Source of the DNA: JAZKBN01 sp040388605
Lineage (GTDB): Bacteria; Bacteroidota; Bacteroidia; Cytophagales; Flexibacteraceae
Length of the DNA stretch: 64,000 nucleotides
NCBI GenBank assembly: GCA_040388605.1
Contig: JAZKBN010000027.1
Coordinates: 1 to 64,000, forward strand
Reading direction: 5' to 3'
A model generated the notes under the pieces. That model was not told where the DNA came from. It saw only the letters and a list, made by a program, of their open reading frames with translations, and did not search any database. Position numbers and translations under genes: made by a program. Shown here piece after piece: positions 8,916 to 18,812 of the stretch (the first letter of the stretch is position 1; every line of letters starts with the position of its first letter).

Positions 8916-10211
8916 TTATCCTTTAATCCAAAGTCTACCTTCCTTTAAAGGTACAGTATGTTTCCTGTTTTTCCACTTCACGTTTCGATCTCGTAGTTTT
9001 TCAAACTCAAAGCTCTTAAATCCGGCTGCAACAGCTAGTTCACCTAACCAGCGTTCAACAGGTACATATATACCATATGGAGCAGAGTCTCCGATAACAA
9101 AGCACATTAAGCACCCTTCAGCAGTAACACGGCGTAAGGAATGGAAAACTTCAGCCAAGTCTTTAAAATAGGCTGCAATCATGAAATGGTAGTTTTTCTT
9201 CCCGCCATGATTAAGTCTCTCTGCTTTAAGAGTTTCATAAACCACAACCAATTCACTCTTAATAGCTGCGAGTTTAGGATTAGCAAGTATTTCTTCTATT
9301 TCAAGCCCCAACTTAGATACATGTTGAGTGCAGGCCCGTATTAAGTGCTTACGAACATTATCCTGTAAATCAGACCAGCCTTTTATATCCCCCCAAAAAG
9401 TCATTTCAAGTCGAGTCGCATCTGCATAATCATAGTTATTAGCATAGGGGGGAGATGTAATTACAAGGTCACCCCAGCCAGACTCTATGCTCACTATATT
9501 CCTCGCATCTTCATTGTATATAACTGATTCGGTTATATCTAAATGGCGGCTTTGTGCCCGTAACATGTCCTTATACATTTCCAACATCTTGCCTTCAAAT
9601 GCCAGGAACGGGTCAATTACTTTAGCTTTTGTCTTGTTGGGCTGTATATATTGCCATTGTGCCGTTCCGACTGGGGATGTGGACCGTAAAATTGAAGTAA
9701 TGATAAACCAAGTGAAATTTTTGATTTCTTCTGAGCTATTGTCAATTAGCCAAGCTTGTTTAAGCGCCTCCAATCTTTTAATAATTTCTGGAGGGTAACA
9801 GCTTGCGATGAGTTTTGGATACTCTGTTTTTGAAATTTCAAGACTCTTGGCAACAGCTAATAACTCCAAAGCTTTAAGCTTAAGGGTTTCTGGCGGATAA
9901 TTCCAGTTGAGTTTGGCCTTAGCTATACGGAATATATATGGGTGTGCCTCTATTCCAATTCCCTCTACGTTTTCAAACTCACATTCCAGTAAAACTGTAC
10001 CTGAGCCTGCAAACGGATCTATAATGTGAGTACGCCCCAACCCTTTTTGCTCCTGAATAAGTTGCTTTGCCCAAACGGCCGAAAACCCAGCTGTGTATCG
10101 ATACCATTTATGAATAGGCATTGACATGTTGTCTGCAAAGGTTGGAGTATAGTCCTGCTTAACCTTTGCAACCGGAAACAACCCTAGATCTAATGTGCTT
10201 GCGCTTTTCAT
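8916..10211 (-). CDS. Site-specific DNA methyltransferase
   Basis: This 431-aa SAM-dependent methyltransferase carries motif I DPFAGSGTVLLE (about residues 65-76) and motif IV TSPPYANNYDYAD (about 253-265, SPPY as in N4-cytosine and some N6-adenine enzymes). A late motif region (GCLMCFVIGDSAPYG) follows. It protects the host DNA from the endonuclease encoded immediately downstream. Together with the genes at 8057 and 7148 it forms a leftward operon starting near 10211. The start ATG is followed by KSASTLDLGLFPV; no Shine-Dalgarno is evident. It ends in TAA. Confidence 0.8.
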   Translation of the reverse strand: MKSASTLDLGLFPVAKVKQDYTPTFADNMSMPIHKWYRYTAGFSAVWAKQLIQEQKGLGRTHIIDPFAGSGTVLLECEFENVEGIGIEAHPYIFRIAKAKLNWNYPPETLKLKALELLAVAKSLEISKTEYPKLIASCYPPEIIKRLEALKQAWLIDNSSEEIKNFTWFIITSILRSTSPVGTAQWQYIQPNKTKAKVIDPFLAFEGKMLEMYKDMLRAQSRHLDITESVIYNEDARNIVSIESGWGDLVITSPPYANNYDYADATRLEMTFWGDIKGWSDLQDNVRKHLIRACTQHVSKLGLEIEEILANPKLAAIKSELVVVYETLKAERLNHGGKKNYHFMIAAYFKDLAEVFHSLRRVTAEGCLMCFVIGDSAPYGIYVPVERWLGELAVAAGFKSFEFEKLRDRNVKWKNRKHTVPLKEGRLWIKG

Positions 10212-10687
10212 ATTCCAAAACTAAGCAAAAAGGACAAGAGACTAACTAATTAATTGACTTAGTGCATTGGACATTTAAAAGATGGTATTATCATTTAACA
10301 TCTACCTCCCAACATGCTTGCCGAGCTTGGCTGCACGTCCGCTGCCGTCTTCGCTGTAAATTGTATTCAGCCACGCCCCGCGCCCGCAGCAAGCGAAAAG
10401 CTGCCAGCGGCATACTAAAAAAACCAACGATGAACGTAAAGGAGCCGCACCGAAAGCAGATGCGAAGGGTAGATAACGAAACGTGAAGACATAAGGATTG
10501 TTGAATCTCGCACAGGCTTGTATAATGGGTTAACAGACTAGCTTTTAAGGGTTTTAAGGGAATTTTATTGCTCCTAAGCATGTAATAAAAATGTATATAT
10601 AGTGTGAATAAAGATATATAACGGATGTGATTATTATGTAGCTTTACTCCTGAAATATATCCCGGGGCATCCCATTCTAATATCCCT
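10212..10687. other. Intergenic region between divergent operons
   Basis: This 476-bp spacer lies between the restriction operon (leftward) and the HerA-like gene (rightward). Its centre (about 10310-10480) is clearly more GC-rich than the flanks and may be a remnant of a deleted gene, but no intact ORF or motif is recognisable. The right part is AT-rich and presumably holds the promoter for 10688. Confidence 0.4.
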
Positions 10688-12418
10688 ATGCTGACACTTG
10701 AAGACGTCCAAAAGCTGACTTACTCTACCGCTGCCCTGCCCGCAGAAAATGAGCCTGACACCTTAGAAATAGGGCACACTATTCCTGCCGAATTTTGGCA
10801 GACTGTTACTGAGGTAATGGAAAAGCATGTTGCCTCAATAGATGCAAAACTGGCAGCTTATCATTCCGATATGCCCTTGCGTTGGCAGCTGCTTTCTGTT
10901 CGGGGCTTCACTTATCCAGAATTCCTGGTGCTTTTCAATAAAAAGGTTTCAGTTGAGCAGGCCGATCCGCACCCCATATTTGAAGTGCTCATGATGGCCA
11001 CCGAGGAACAGCGAAAACATTTTACCAGTAAATATAATGCCGATGAAACCTCTTATCTGAAGGCGCTTTATGACGTACATGCACCGATTGCGACGTGGTT
11101 TTTTAGCCCGCTGCCTGCGCGCCTGCGTGTAGGCGACCTAATTAAGCACTGCTATATATCAGGGCAAAGCGGATCCGGGAAAAGCGAGATGATGAAGCAG
11201 CTTTGGTATCATTTACAGGCAATCAGCGCAAAGGACAGGAAATATGCTTTGCTTATGTTGGACCCGCACGGCGACCTTGCTCGTGAAGTCGCGGGGTTGC
11301 ACTTAAACGAGGACTTTGAAAGATTGGTTTATATAGACCCTTATTTGGATGCCACGCGTTTTCCGGTGCTTAACCCTTTAGACCTAAATGACAGGACGTT
11401 AACCACTATTGATATTTATGCGCAAAGCCTTGCAAGGGTATTTCAGGAACTTTGGCCTTCAGCTGAACTGACCTTACAGATGCAAACGCTGCTCATACCC
11501 TGTATTGCCACATTACTTTATGACGGTAACCGTACTCTTAAAGACTTACAGGCGTTTATGCAAAACGATGCAAAACTTATTGAGCTTGGCCGCCAAAGCC
11601 CGTTTCCCGCACATAGGGAGTTTTTCCAAAATGCTTTTGGTGACAAAAGCTATAGTTCAACAAAATCGGGTATCTATACTCGTATCCAGTCACTGCTGAA
11701 TAATGACGGATTCTATCGCCTGACATGCGGCAAAAGCACCATTGACTTGGAACAAGCCATAGATGCAGGTAAAGTAATCATCATTCGTTTCACCAAAAAC
11801 AAGGGGGAGGAGGCAAACCGTGCTTTTAATAAAATGATTATTGCCTTACTCCAGAGTATTGTCCTGAAAAGGGCAGATATAACCAAGGGCCAAAGAAAAC
11901 CTCTATTCCTGTTCATAGATGAATTTCAAAACTTCCTTAGCCCAAGCATAGGCACGATCATGGAAGAAAGCAGAAAATTCGGGCTACATATGATAATTGC
12001 CAACCAAAACTTAGGGCAAATAGATGACTCAAAGCTGCTTCGCACCGTACTTGGAAACTCTGAAACGAAGATTGTCGGGGCCAATGGGCATAAGGACCTC
12101 AAAGACCTGAGCGCAGAGATTAATGTGCCGCTGAAGCAGATGCAACACCTGCCAAAGTATCACTTCTATATAAAGTCGGGTAATAATACTGCTTATGTTA
12201 TAGAGCCAAAGTCTTTCCTATTAGAGCAGAAGCCTCCATTTTATCTGCCCAAAGAAAAGGCAGCGGCATTGCGTGAATGGATTATTGAGGTGTCGGGACA
12301 GTACAAATCACCAGGTGATGTACCTCCAACAAATACTGCTCAAAATGAGCAGGGTACTCCTCCGGTCTTGCCAACAGAAACTGGAAGAGGTAAGTTGACA
12401 CCGAAATTCAAAATATAA
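10688..12418 (+). CDS. HerA/VirD4-like ATPase
   Basis: This 576-aa protein has Walker A GQSGSGKSEM at about residues 159-168, a strand LLMLDPHGDLA soon after, Walker B FLFIDEFQNFL near 410, and the downstream sensor ANQNLG. This is the HerA/FtsK/VirD4 motor family (DUF87-like plus TraG-D C-terminus). Such enzymes pump DNA, and in mobile elements they act as coupling proteins or as partners of mobilisation nucleases. The next gene, 32 nt downstream, is a replication-relaxation family protein, a pairing seen in mobilisable elements. The C-terminal ~30 residues are Pro/Thr-rich and probably disordered. It has no in-frame TGA and ends in TAA. Confidence 0.75.
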   Translation: MLTLEDVQKLTYSTAALPAENEPDTLEIGHTIPAEFWQTVTEVMEKHVASIDAKLAAYHSDMPLRWQLLSVRGFTYPEFLVLFNKKVSVEQADPHPIFEVLMMATEEQRKHFTSKYNADETSYLKALYDVHAPIATWFFSPLPARLRVGDLIKHCYISGQSGSGKSEMMKQLWYHLQAISAKDRKYALLMLDPHGDLAREVAGLHLNEDFERLVYIDPYLDATRFPVLNPLDLNDRTLTTIDIYAQSLARVFQELWPSAELTLQMQTLLIPCIATLLYDGNRTLKDLQAFMQNDAKLIELGRQSPFPAHREFFQNAFGDKSYSSTKSGIYTRIQSLLNNDGFYRLTCGKSTIDLEQAIDAGKVIIIRFTKNKGEEANRAFNKMIIALLQSIVLKRADITKGQRKPLFLFIDEFQNFLSPSIGTIMEESRKFGLHMIIANQNLGQIDDSKLLRTVLGNSETKIVGANGHKDLKDLSAEINVPLKQMQHLPKYHFYIKSGNNTAYVIEPKSFLLEQKPPFYLPKEKAAALREWIIEVSGQYKSPGDVPPTNTAQNEQGTPPVLPTETGRGKLTPKFKI

Positions 12419-12450
12419 TCCTGCCCAAGTTTTTAATCAACTTAGCTAAT

Positions 12451-13302
12451 ATGGACTATATAAAGCCGTCACATCAGGCAATATTGGAGGCCTTAGGCAA
12501 ATGTAAGTTCCTGACCACAGGGCAAATGATGGATTTAGGAATAATGAACGACAGGGCCAACCTTAACCGCGAGCTTAAAGCCATGAGATTATGGCCCAAG
12601 CCTCCGGTTGCTCATAAAAACTTCGGCTCACACCCGTCAGAGGGGAAATTGGAAAGCATCCATTTTCTTACTGACTATGGGGAACGTCTGCTTGTCGAGG
12701 GTTTAGGGCTGGAATCGGCAGAAGTCAGAAGGCCTGTCGGGCGCAGCTCTTTATTTTATAAAGACTACAGCCACCGCAGAAACACGATTGATATACACAT
12801 TGCTTTGCTGAAAGAGGAGGTGGCCGAAAATGGTCAAATTGTTTTTTTCGATACCTATTTTGATCAGGAGGGGAATAATCGCCGTGATGCCAATGCCCGC
12901 AGTAAGACCAAAATTGATTTGCAGGACGGCTCACACCTGATCGCAGATGCGGTTACACTTTGGCAAGGCGATGCTGGCACAAGCCTGTTTGCTATTGAAA
13001 TGTATAACGGGAAGGATACGGGCAGGGTTGAAAGGCAATTGTACCAACACCTTGTCGCTTTGGCGGAGGGGCAGCTTGTCGCCAATGTTGCCCGTGAGCA
13101 TAAGCATGACAAAGGCTATCGTATTTTATGCGTATTCGAGTTTCTGCCCCAGTTGCAAGTTGCTTGGCAGAGACTTAATGCTAATCCGGATTATGGGGAT
13201 GCAAAAGAGTATTTTCTTGCCAAGCCGCTCGAAGATTTAAAAAAACAGCCTTTTCAGAAAGGTTGGCAGGATTTACTTGGAAACAATGTGGATTTATGGT
13301 AA
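12451..13302 (+). CDS. Replication-relaxation family protein
   Basis: The protein is 283 aa. An N-terminal winged-helix (residues about 5-70, HQAILEALGKCKFLTTGQMM) is followed by a nuclease-like fold containing HRRNTIDIHIALLKEE. This matches the Replic_Relax family of plasmid and element proteins proposed to nick or process element DNA. It sits directly behind the HerA-like ATPase, so the two likely act together in mobilisation or maintenance of element 1. It ends in TAA. The family call is from the wHTH plus HRR-D signature, not a search. Confidence 0.6.
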   Translation: MDYIKPSHQAILEALGKCKFLTTGQMMDLGIMNDRANLNRELKAMRLWPKPPVAHKNFGSHPSEGKLESIHFLTDYGERLLVEGLGLESAEVRRPVGRSSLFYKDYSHRRNTIDIHIALLKEEVAENGQIVFFDTYFDQEGNNRRDANARSKTKIDLQDGSHLIADAVTLWQGDAGTSLFAIEMYNGKDTGRVERQLYQHLVALAEGQLVANVAREHKHDKGYRILCVFEFLPQLQVAWQRLNANPDYGDAKEYFLAKPLEDLKKQPFQKGWQDLLGNNVDLW

Positions 13303-13353
13303 ATCGTTAACCTTATGAGTATCTAACAATAATATTAACAATAGGCAATCAAA

Positions 13354-14733
13354 ATGAACGATTCACTAATTAAGACCCAGCTTTTATATACTTTCAAAGT
13401 TGTGAATGAAGCACTAAATCCAAATATAAAAATTATTGATGCCAGGGAAGCTGAGTTTACCTTTCGTGAATTTGATAATTTACCCCCAACAGTACCGACA
13501 AGCTACCAGTTGCCAGATATACAAATTACTGTTGATACATTACGTCAAAGCCTTACAGCTAAAAACAGTACTTATGAGTGGTTTGTTCAACCAGTCAGTA
13601 CGCATAATAGTGGGGCTTACTTTATTGTATTGTCGCTAGATAAGCAAATGTATGATTCGCTGCCAAGGTTAACGGAGTATAATTATTATAATATGCGCAT
13701 GTTAAAACGCTCGCTGACAGACTGCATCATAGATGAGTTTCTTTTAACGCTAGCCGAAGTATTGCAAAACTCCAATCTTAGATTAAAATCCCTTAGATTA
13801 TCCCCGTCTGCAATCATATTAAGAGCTGCTCAGGAGTTTATGTATTCTATAGTGGACAGGCTTGATATAACCGCAATTATAGCTGAGTCGCCTTATGAAG
13901 TAATAAACAGAATATCAACAATGAAATATGAAGGCGCTGACAATATTAGTAGTTTGCTGATTGGCAACAATGCTAACGAAGAAATCCATACAGCTATTAA
14001 ATTTCAAAATTCGCTTGAATTCTCCAATCCAAGAAATACTCGCAAGCTACTTGAAGTTTCTAATAAAAGCCTTAGCTTATTCACAGATTTAAATTCTATC
14101 TATGGATTTTCAGATACACTAGATAAGGACATAAAAGTTGAAAATATCTTCCGAATCAACTTTACAGGCCACTATAAATGGCAGCTTTGTCATAAAGGCA
14201 TCTTACAACTTTCAGTGGAATACGGCCAACCAGTTTTTCCGCGTAAAGCGGCAATAGATTTGTCGGAATTATTAGGTGCGTTAATTACCTGCTTTGGAGA
14301 AGCTCCCTATAATAAACTGCTTGAACTTGCTGAGGCTGCTGCAAAACAAAAACATGGTACAATGTTAATCATTTCGGATAATGTAGAAAGTGAGGTCATA
14401 AGATTGAGTAGTCCAATGGCCAATATTGAGCAATTTGAACTTACCAGTGCATTGGCAGAACGTATAACCTCAATAGATGGGGCGCTATTTATTGACAAAG
14501 AAGGGCTATGTCATGGGTTTGGAATTATTCTTGATGGTGTAGCCAATGGGAGCGGGGTACAAGAACGAGGTGCCAGATATAATTCAGCTCTTAGGTATTT
14601 AGAATATGCGGAAAATGCAAAAATACCGACGGTGGTAATTATTGTTTCTGAAGACAAGACAATTGATATTAAATTTACCGACTTCACACCAAAAGCCAAC
14701 GCTTTTGAATGGTTAAGCCCAAAAACTGATTAA
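13354..14733 (+). CDS. DisA/DAC-like domain protein, copy 1
   Basis: The protein is 459 aa. The C-terminal third shows the diadenylate-cyclase fold signature: TSIDGALFIDKEG (DGA motif, about residues 370-382), GFGIILDG, ERGARYNSALRY at the place of the GTRHRAA motif, and VIIVSEDKTIDI. The canonical RHR of active cyclases is RYN here, so it may bind rather than make a cyclic dinucleotide; Aravind and colleagues have described inactive DAC-like sensor domains in conflict systems. The N-terminal ~300 residues are unassigned. A full-length relative is encoded at 56689-58455 in element 2. It lies 51 nt after the replication-relaxation gene and ends in TAA. Confidence 0.65.
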   Translation: MNDSLIKTQLLYTFKVVNEALNPNIKIIDAREAEFTFREFDNLPPTVPTSYQLPDIQITVDTLRQSLTAKNSTYEWFVQPVSTHNSGAYFIVLSLDKQMYDSLPRLTEYNYYNMRMLKRSLTDCIIDEFLLTLAEVLQNSNLRLKSLRLSPSAIILRAAQEFMYSIVDRLDITAIIAESPYEVINRISTMKYEGADNISSLLIGNNANEEIHTAIKFQNSLEFSNPRNTRKLLEVSNKSLSLFTDLNSIYGFSDTLDKDIKVENIFRINFTGHYKWQLCHKGILQLSVEYGQPVFPRKAAIDLSELLGALITCFGEAPYNKLLELAEAAAKQKHGTMLIISDNVESEVIRLSSPMANIEQFELTSALAERITSIDGALFIDKEGLCHGFGIILDGVANGSGVQERGARYNSALRYLEYAENAKIPTVVIIVSEDKTIDIKFTDFTPKANAFEWLSPKTD

Positions 14734-14842
14734 ATATGCAGTTCTATAATATGGCAGGTAACTTAAGGTATTGAAAACTTGTTTTCCGAATGTGCTATTA
14801 ATTTACCGATTATTATATTTTATAGTAAATAATTATGTAACC

Positions 14843-15613
14843 TTATTGCATGTTTGTACTCTTTCACAATTCAAAAAGCCTATCAGCAAGTGTTTCATAG
14901 TCCCCGGCTGTAAGTTCAGGATTAGAGTAAAGCAGTAAGTAATCCACTGCTTTGGCATTATCCTGATTGTCAGCCTTAAGCCTGCACGGCCCATCCAATT
15001 TTCGTCCCGCCAAAACGGAATTGGATATGGTGGCGACAGAAATGCAGATTTGCTTTCGCAGCATACGGGCAAGCCCTTTACCCTCTTCTTTCGTTTCGCG
15101 AAATGTAAGGGCTTGTGCAGCGAGGTGCTTTGTAAACAGTTCAAGCGTAAAATCACACAGCTGGCCAAAACTGCCTTCATATTTTCACTCATTATATTCG
15201 AGCATAAACCCGTCGTAAACAGGTCACAGCACATTGGCTGACCTGCCTAAGTCAATAAGATTCCTCATGCTCGGTATTTCATAAGACACCTGTACCTCGG
15301 CACAGCAGATGCAGTTTTGATTTTCCTCGTAAATAAGCGGGTCGTACATAAAGAGCCTGCCTTCAGTATCGAAGCGCAATACCGAATCCACACGGCGGTC
15401 AAGCCTGTCAAGCTGTATTGGCAGCATGAGTGCGTAATCTTTTCAAAATGAGGCTTTGCTTTCGAGTACATACAGCTTTGCTATAAGCGAAGGGGAAAAC
15501 ATGAGGCTGCGTGCAATCAGTGCTGCAAATACCTGGATATAAGCTTTACCCATTCTACCTGAAATGGCCTCGGATACTTTTGAAAACTTTTCCCTGTCAA
15601 ATGCCTCGGCCAT
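14843..15613 (-). CDS. Unknown membrane-associated protein, UGA read as Gly
   Basis: From ATG at 15613 to TAA at 14843 the frame is open for 256 codons except four TGA codons whose leftmost bases are at 15443, 15224, 15185 and 14864. The last lies six codons before the TAA. A hydrophobic segment at about residues 24-50 (VFAALIARSLMFSPSLIAKLYVL) suggests membrane association, and a Cys cluster CICC lies near residue 107. I recognise no family. It follows the 688-aa recoded gene on the same strand after 73 nt, so both are likely one operon. Standard-code reading gives five fragments. Confidence 0.6.
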
Positions 15614-15686
15614 TTTTGACTTCTAAAGGATAAAACGATTATTTATAATGGACCCTGTCGCAATTTCAACTTAAACACGCGTCCCA

Positions 15687-17753
15687 TTATGCGTTCCCGA
15701 TGCGAGCCAAGTCCTTATCCAACTTAGCATCCAGCGCGGTTAAACGGGGCTTCTCGTAAAATGCCTTCAGCTTTGGCGGTCGTCCCCGCTTTTCCATCGT
15801 ATCATACAGGTTATCAACGGGTATCTTGTTTGTTACTGCGTTTGTTCGTACCTCGAAGCGCCTTATATCGGTACGGGTAAAACCAAGCTGCTCATCGTTA
15901 ATAAACAGGCTCATAAAATCAGGCACTGCGCCTGCATAGGTATTGGCTAGCGTATCGCGCTCAACGCTCGGGATGGCGCGTTTGCCTTGGTATTCAGGCG
16001 GCACTTCGTTAAAGGGGCTGTTATACTTCTCAATTACCGGGTCCAGTTTTTTGTCCAGTAAATCGGTATTAGCATTGGGCTTATCCGGGTCAACCGTGCG
16101 GGCCAGTGCATTTGCTTCATCCTGCAAGACTTTAAGCCTTCTCATGGATGAAGTCAGGCTCATATAATCCGGGGTTTTCAGCAAAGGGTTGGTGAACATG
16201 CCCAAATACCTTACTCTTTCCTTGCTTTCAGGCGTGCTTTGGTCAAGCAGCGATTTTCACTCCAGGCCGTCTTTGAGGGGGTACACGTCATTGGCAGCCT
16301 CAAAAAGCAGCTTCTTTTGTACGAAATGACCGATGCTTTCGCTTAAATTCAATGAGCCTTTTGTGATGTCCTTTGTTTTCTCTTCAAAGAACTTGGGGTA
16401 AAGTTCGGCAGCCAGTTCCAAACCCTCACTCGTTTTTGTAATGTTCTTGTCCTTTATTTCCGCTTGCAGCTTTGCGGCAAACTCATCGGCAAAGTCCTGC
16501 CTCGCCACCAGGTCATAATACTGCTTCAGCGGTGGAACTCAGTCAGGCAAAACCACGTCCTGTGCCTGTATTTTCTTGGCAAATGGGTCGAGGGGCATAG
16601 GGTCGGTCAGGTGCATTTGTCCGAGGGTATCAATTGGCAACGGTATGGTAACACCTTCCGCCACAAGTTCCACTTCCACGCTTCCGTCGTCATTTTGGGC
16701 CATACTCGAAGGATTGAGCTTTGTTTTCACGAGTTCAGGCGGGATGGTTTCGGCAATGCTGGTTACGAAGCCAAAAGGTCAGACCGCTTTGGCTTTTCAT
16801 TGCAGCAGGTTTACAAGGTTGGCATGAAAGCTGTTTTTGCCGTCTGTATCCAACGCATTGCCGTTTTCATCGGTGAATGAGGAAGTATCTATTGTGGAGG
16901 CGCTTGCATCCATATTCGCGCTGTTTACTTTTTGGTCACGCGCAATCGGGGAGGCTTCCGCAGCCAAAAACATCTCGCCTTTACTCTGTTCGAGATTTTC
17001 AACGGCAAGACCTTCGGTTTTGATTTGCTCAACTATCTCCTTTTGATGTTCGGTAGGTTTGCTTAACTCTATGGTTTTAAAGCCATTGCTGCTTGCTATG
17101 CTGTTATAGCTTTTAGAAAGGCTGCTGATCGAATCCCGGTTACCCGCAAGTATAGCTTGCGCTTGTTCATCCTCCGGGTTGTTTTGAAAGTACTCTAATA
17201 GGTATCTGGTCTTAAGAAGAAGCACCTGCTGGTCCAGTTTTTCAGGTCATGGAAAAATCTTTACTATTTCATCACTCGGATTGGCTTGTGCCTTGGCTAT
17301 ATAATCTTTACATCATTGGCCATTAACAAGTTCCGCCAAATCGGACTTGCCGGAAAGTGTTTTACTTATTTCGGCAATATTTTTTGCAGTGGTGTTTTCG
17401 CTGGTTTTTTCCAAAACAATTGCTTTGTGCTCTTTTAGATGGTTGGCATATTCTGCCTCAATCAGAGCAGGAATTGGCGTATCAGCCGCCTCCAATACAG
17501 TTGGCAGTGGCGGTTCGGGAAATCGTTTCTGTTCGACAATAGTTTTAACAGTGGCCTCCAGTGCATCTGAATCTGTTGCATGTGTCCCGTGGTTCTGCTG
17601 CACGAGGTCAACGATCAACTGAGCCTGTGCCTTGTTTCGTGCATCATTATAGCTGTCAACTATATCCCGATTGGGCTGCAAAACCTGCTCCGCTTGGATT
17701 AACGGGGCGTTTTGTGTTTCCGGTTGTGTGAACGCTTGGGCTTCGCCACTCAT
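15687..17753 (-). CDS. Unknown 688-aa coiled-coil protein, UGA read as Gly
   Basis: The frame from 17753 to the TAA at 15687 contains six TGA codons (leftmost bases at 17313, 17247, 16797, 16779, 16539, 16257) and no TAA or TAG. The contexts are compatible with Gly (NGQ-G-CKDY, IFP-G-PEKL, VLPD-G-VPPL). The protein is Gln/Glu/Lys-rich with long helical stretches and no recognised domain. The neighbouring 17866-18177 gene encodes a small exported protein, so an extracytoplasmic complex is possible. In a different frame just upstream (about 17755-17815) a hydrophobic stretch FLVSATLFSIIMLFTT looks like a signal peptide, so the true start may involve a frameshift or sequencing indel. Confidence 0.6.
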
Positions 17754-17865
17754 GAGTAGCCAACGTAGTAAATAGCATTATTATACTGAATAGGGTTGCT
17801 GAAACAAGAAAAGGTGAAGAGCATGGCCCTTCACCCCTTGACATTGAGCGTAAGCTCGGAAATTA

Positions 17866-18177
17866 CTATTTCAGATTTCTCAGGCCAGTGGCAAGCGCAG
17901 TGGAAATGGCAGCGCCTTTGGCTGAATTTTCGGCTTTAACGGTTGCATTATCAGCATCCCTTCCGGTACTGTCTATAGTTTTATACGCGGCCGCGTAGTT
18001 GAACTTAAATTTTCCGGTCGGTGCTTTCGGTTGGTCCTTCACCTCCTTGTCGGAGTGAGGTTGTGCGGGTTGGTTACCCGTAGGCTTGGTTTGGGCAGTT
18101 CCGGTTTGGGCGGATACTGTGCTTGCTACTCCCAACATCAGCAGGAGTACGCAAAGGGCTTGGAAAATGGGTTTCAT
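17866..18177 (-). CDS. Small exported hypothetical protein
   Basis: This 103-aa protein has a clear signal peptide (MKPIFQALCVLLLMLGVAST, cleavage after VSA). A Thr/Gln/Pro/Lys-rich low-complexity segment follows, then a short helical C-terminus. It heads the leftward group that contains the two recoded genes but has no TGA itself and ends in TAG. No family is recognised. Confidence 0.55.
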   Translation of the reverse strand: MKPIFQALCVLLLMLGVASTVSAQTGTAQTKPTGNQPAQPHSDKEVKDQPKAPTGKFKFNYAAAYKTIDSTGRDADNATVKAENSAKGAAISTALATGLRNLK

Positions 18178-18296
18178 GTGCAGGTTGAAGATTGTGTGGG
18201 TGGGTTGGAGATTGACGCTATGTAGTAGCGTTCGACTGTTATACAGGCTTTTCAGGAAAATGCAAGTGCAAATGTATGCTACTGATAATCAATGTG

Positions 18297-18348
18297 ATAT
18301 AGTTATAGTCCATACTATATGGGGAATGCACATTTTTCCGTATGTTTG
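18297..18348 (+). promoter_or_regulatory. Promoter and operator-like repeat of the XRE gene
   Basis: An inverted repeat ATATAGT (18297-18303) / ACTATAT (18314-18320) lies ahead of a Bacteroidota-type -7 box TATGTTTG at 18341-18348, about 20 nt before the regulator start at 18369. The arrangement suggests autoregulation by the encoded protein. Confidence 0.45.
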
Positions 18349-18368
18349 TCTTACTTATCTTCGCAGTT

Positions 18369-18767
18369 ATGACATCGACAAAAGAACGTATTGGCCGTAA
18401 AATCAAGAAAATCAGGGAATTACGTGATTTTACACAGGAATACGTGGCATACGAAATCGGTATGACCCAAAGCAGCTATTCCGATATTGAGCGCGGTAAT
18501 ACGGATGTATCGTTTACCGCCATAGAGAAAATTGCCGGGGTGCTTGAAGTATCCCCAACTGCACTTATTGAGTTTGATGAAAACGTAGTATTTAATAATG
18601 CTCCCTATGCACACCAGACTTTAGCCTATGGAGACAGTCACATTACTCATAATGGCATAACTGAAAAATTTGAAAAACTATACGAGGAGAAAACTAAACT
18701 GCTTGAAGACAAGATCAAGCTGCTTGAAGAGAAAAATGCTTGGCTCGAAAGCCAACTGAGGAAGTAG
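18369..18767 (+). CDS. XRE-family transcriptional regulator with coiled-coil tail
   Basis: The protein is 132 aa from the ATG at 18369. Residues about 7-62 form a Cro/C1-type HTH: IRELRDFTQEYVAYEIGMTQ then SYSDIERGNTDVSF. The C-terminal ~35 residues (KLYEEKTKLLEDKIKLLEEK) form a leucine-zipper-like coiled coil, probably for dimerisation. It is divergent from the exported-protein/recoded operon, so it may control that operon as well as itself. It has no in-frame TGA and ends in TAG. Confidence 0.8.
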   Translation: MTSTKERIGRKIKKIRELRDFTQEYVAYEIGMTQSSYSDIERGNTDVSFTAIEKIAGVLEVSPTALIEFDENVVFNNAPYAHQTLAYGDSHITHNGITEKFEKLYEEKTKLLEDKIKLLEEKNAWLESQLRK

Positions 18768-18812
18768 TATTCAAGTACCAAAAAAACAGCGGTTAAGCTG
18801 TTTGAATTTGAG

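Noticed and set aside
10262..10486. 74-codon ORF in the intergenic spacer
   Set aside because: Highly basic composition without a motif and a poor context; more likely a GC-rich remnant.
14843..17753. Simple pseudogenes with accumulated nonsense mutations
   Set aside because: Ten TGAs, no TAA or TAG and no frameshift within the two frames do not fit random decay.
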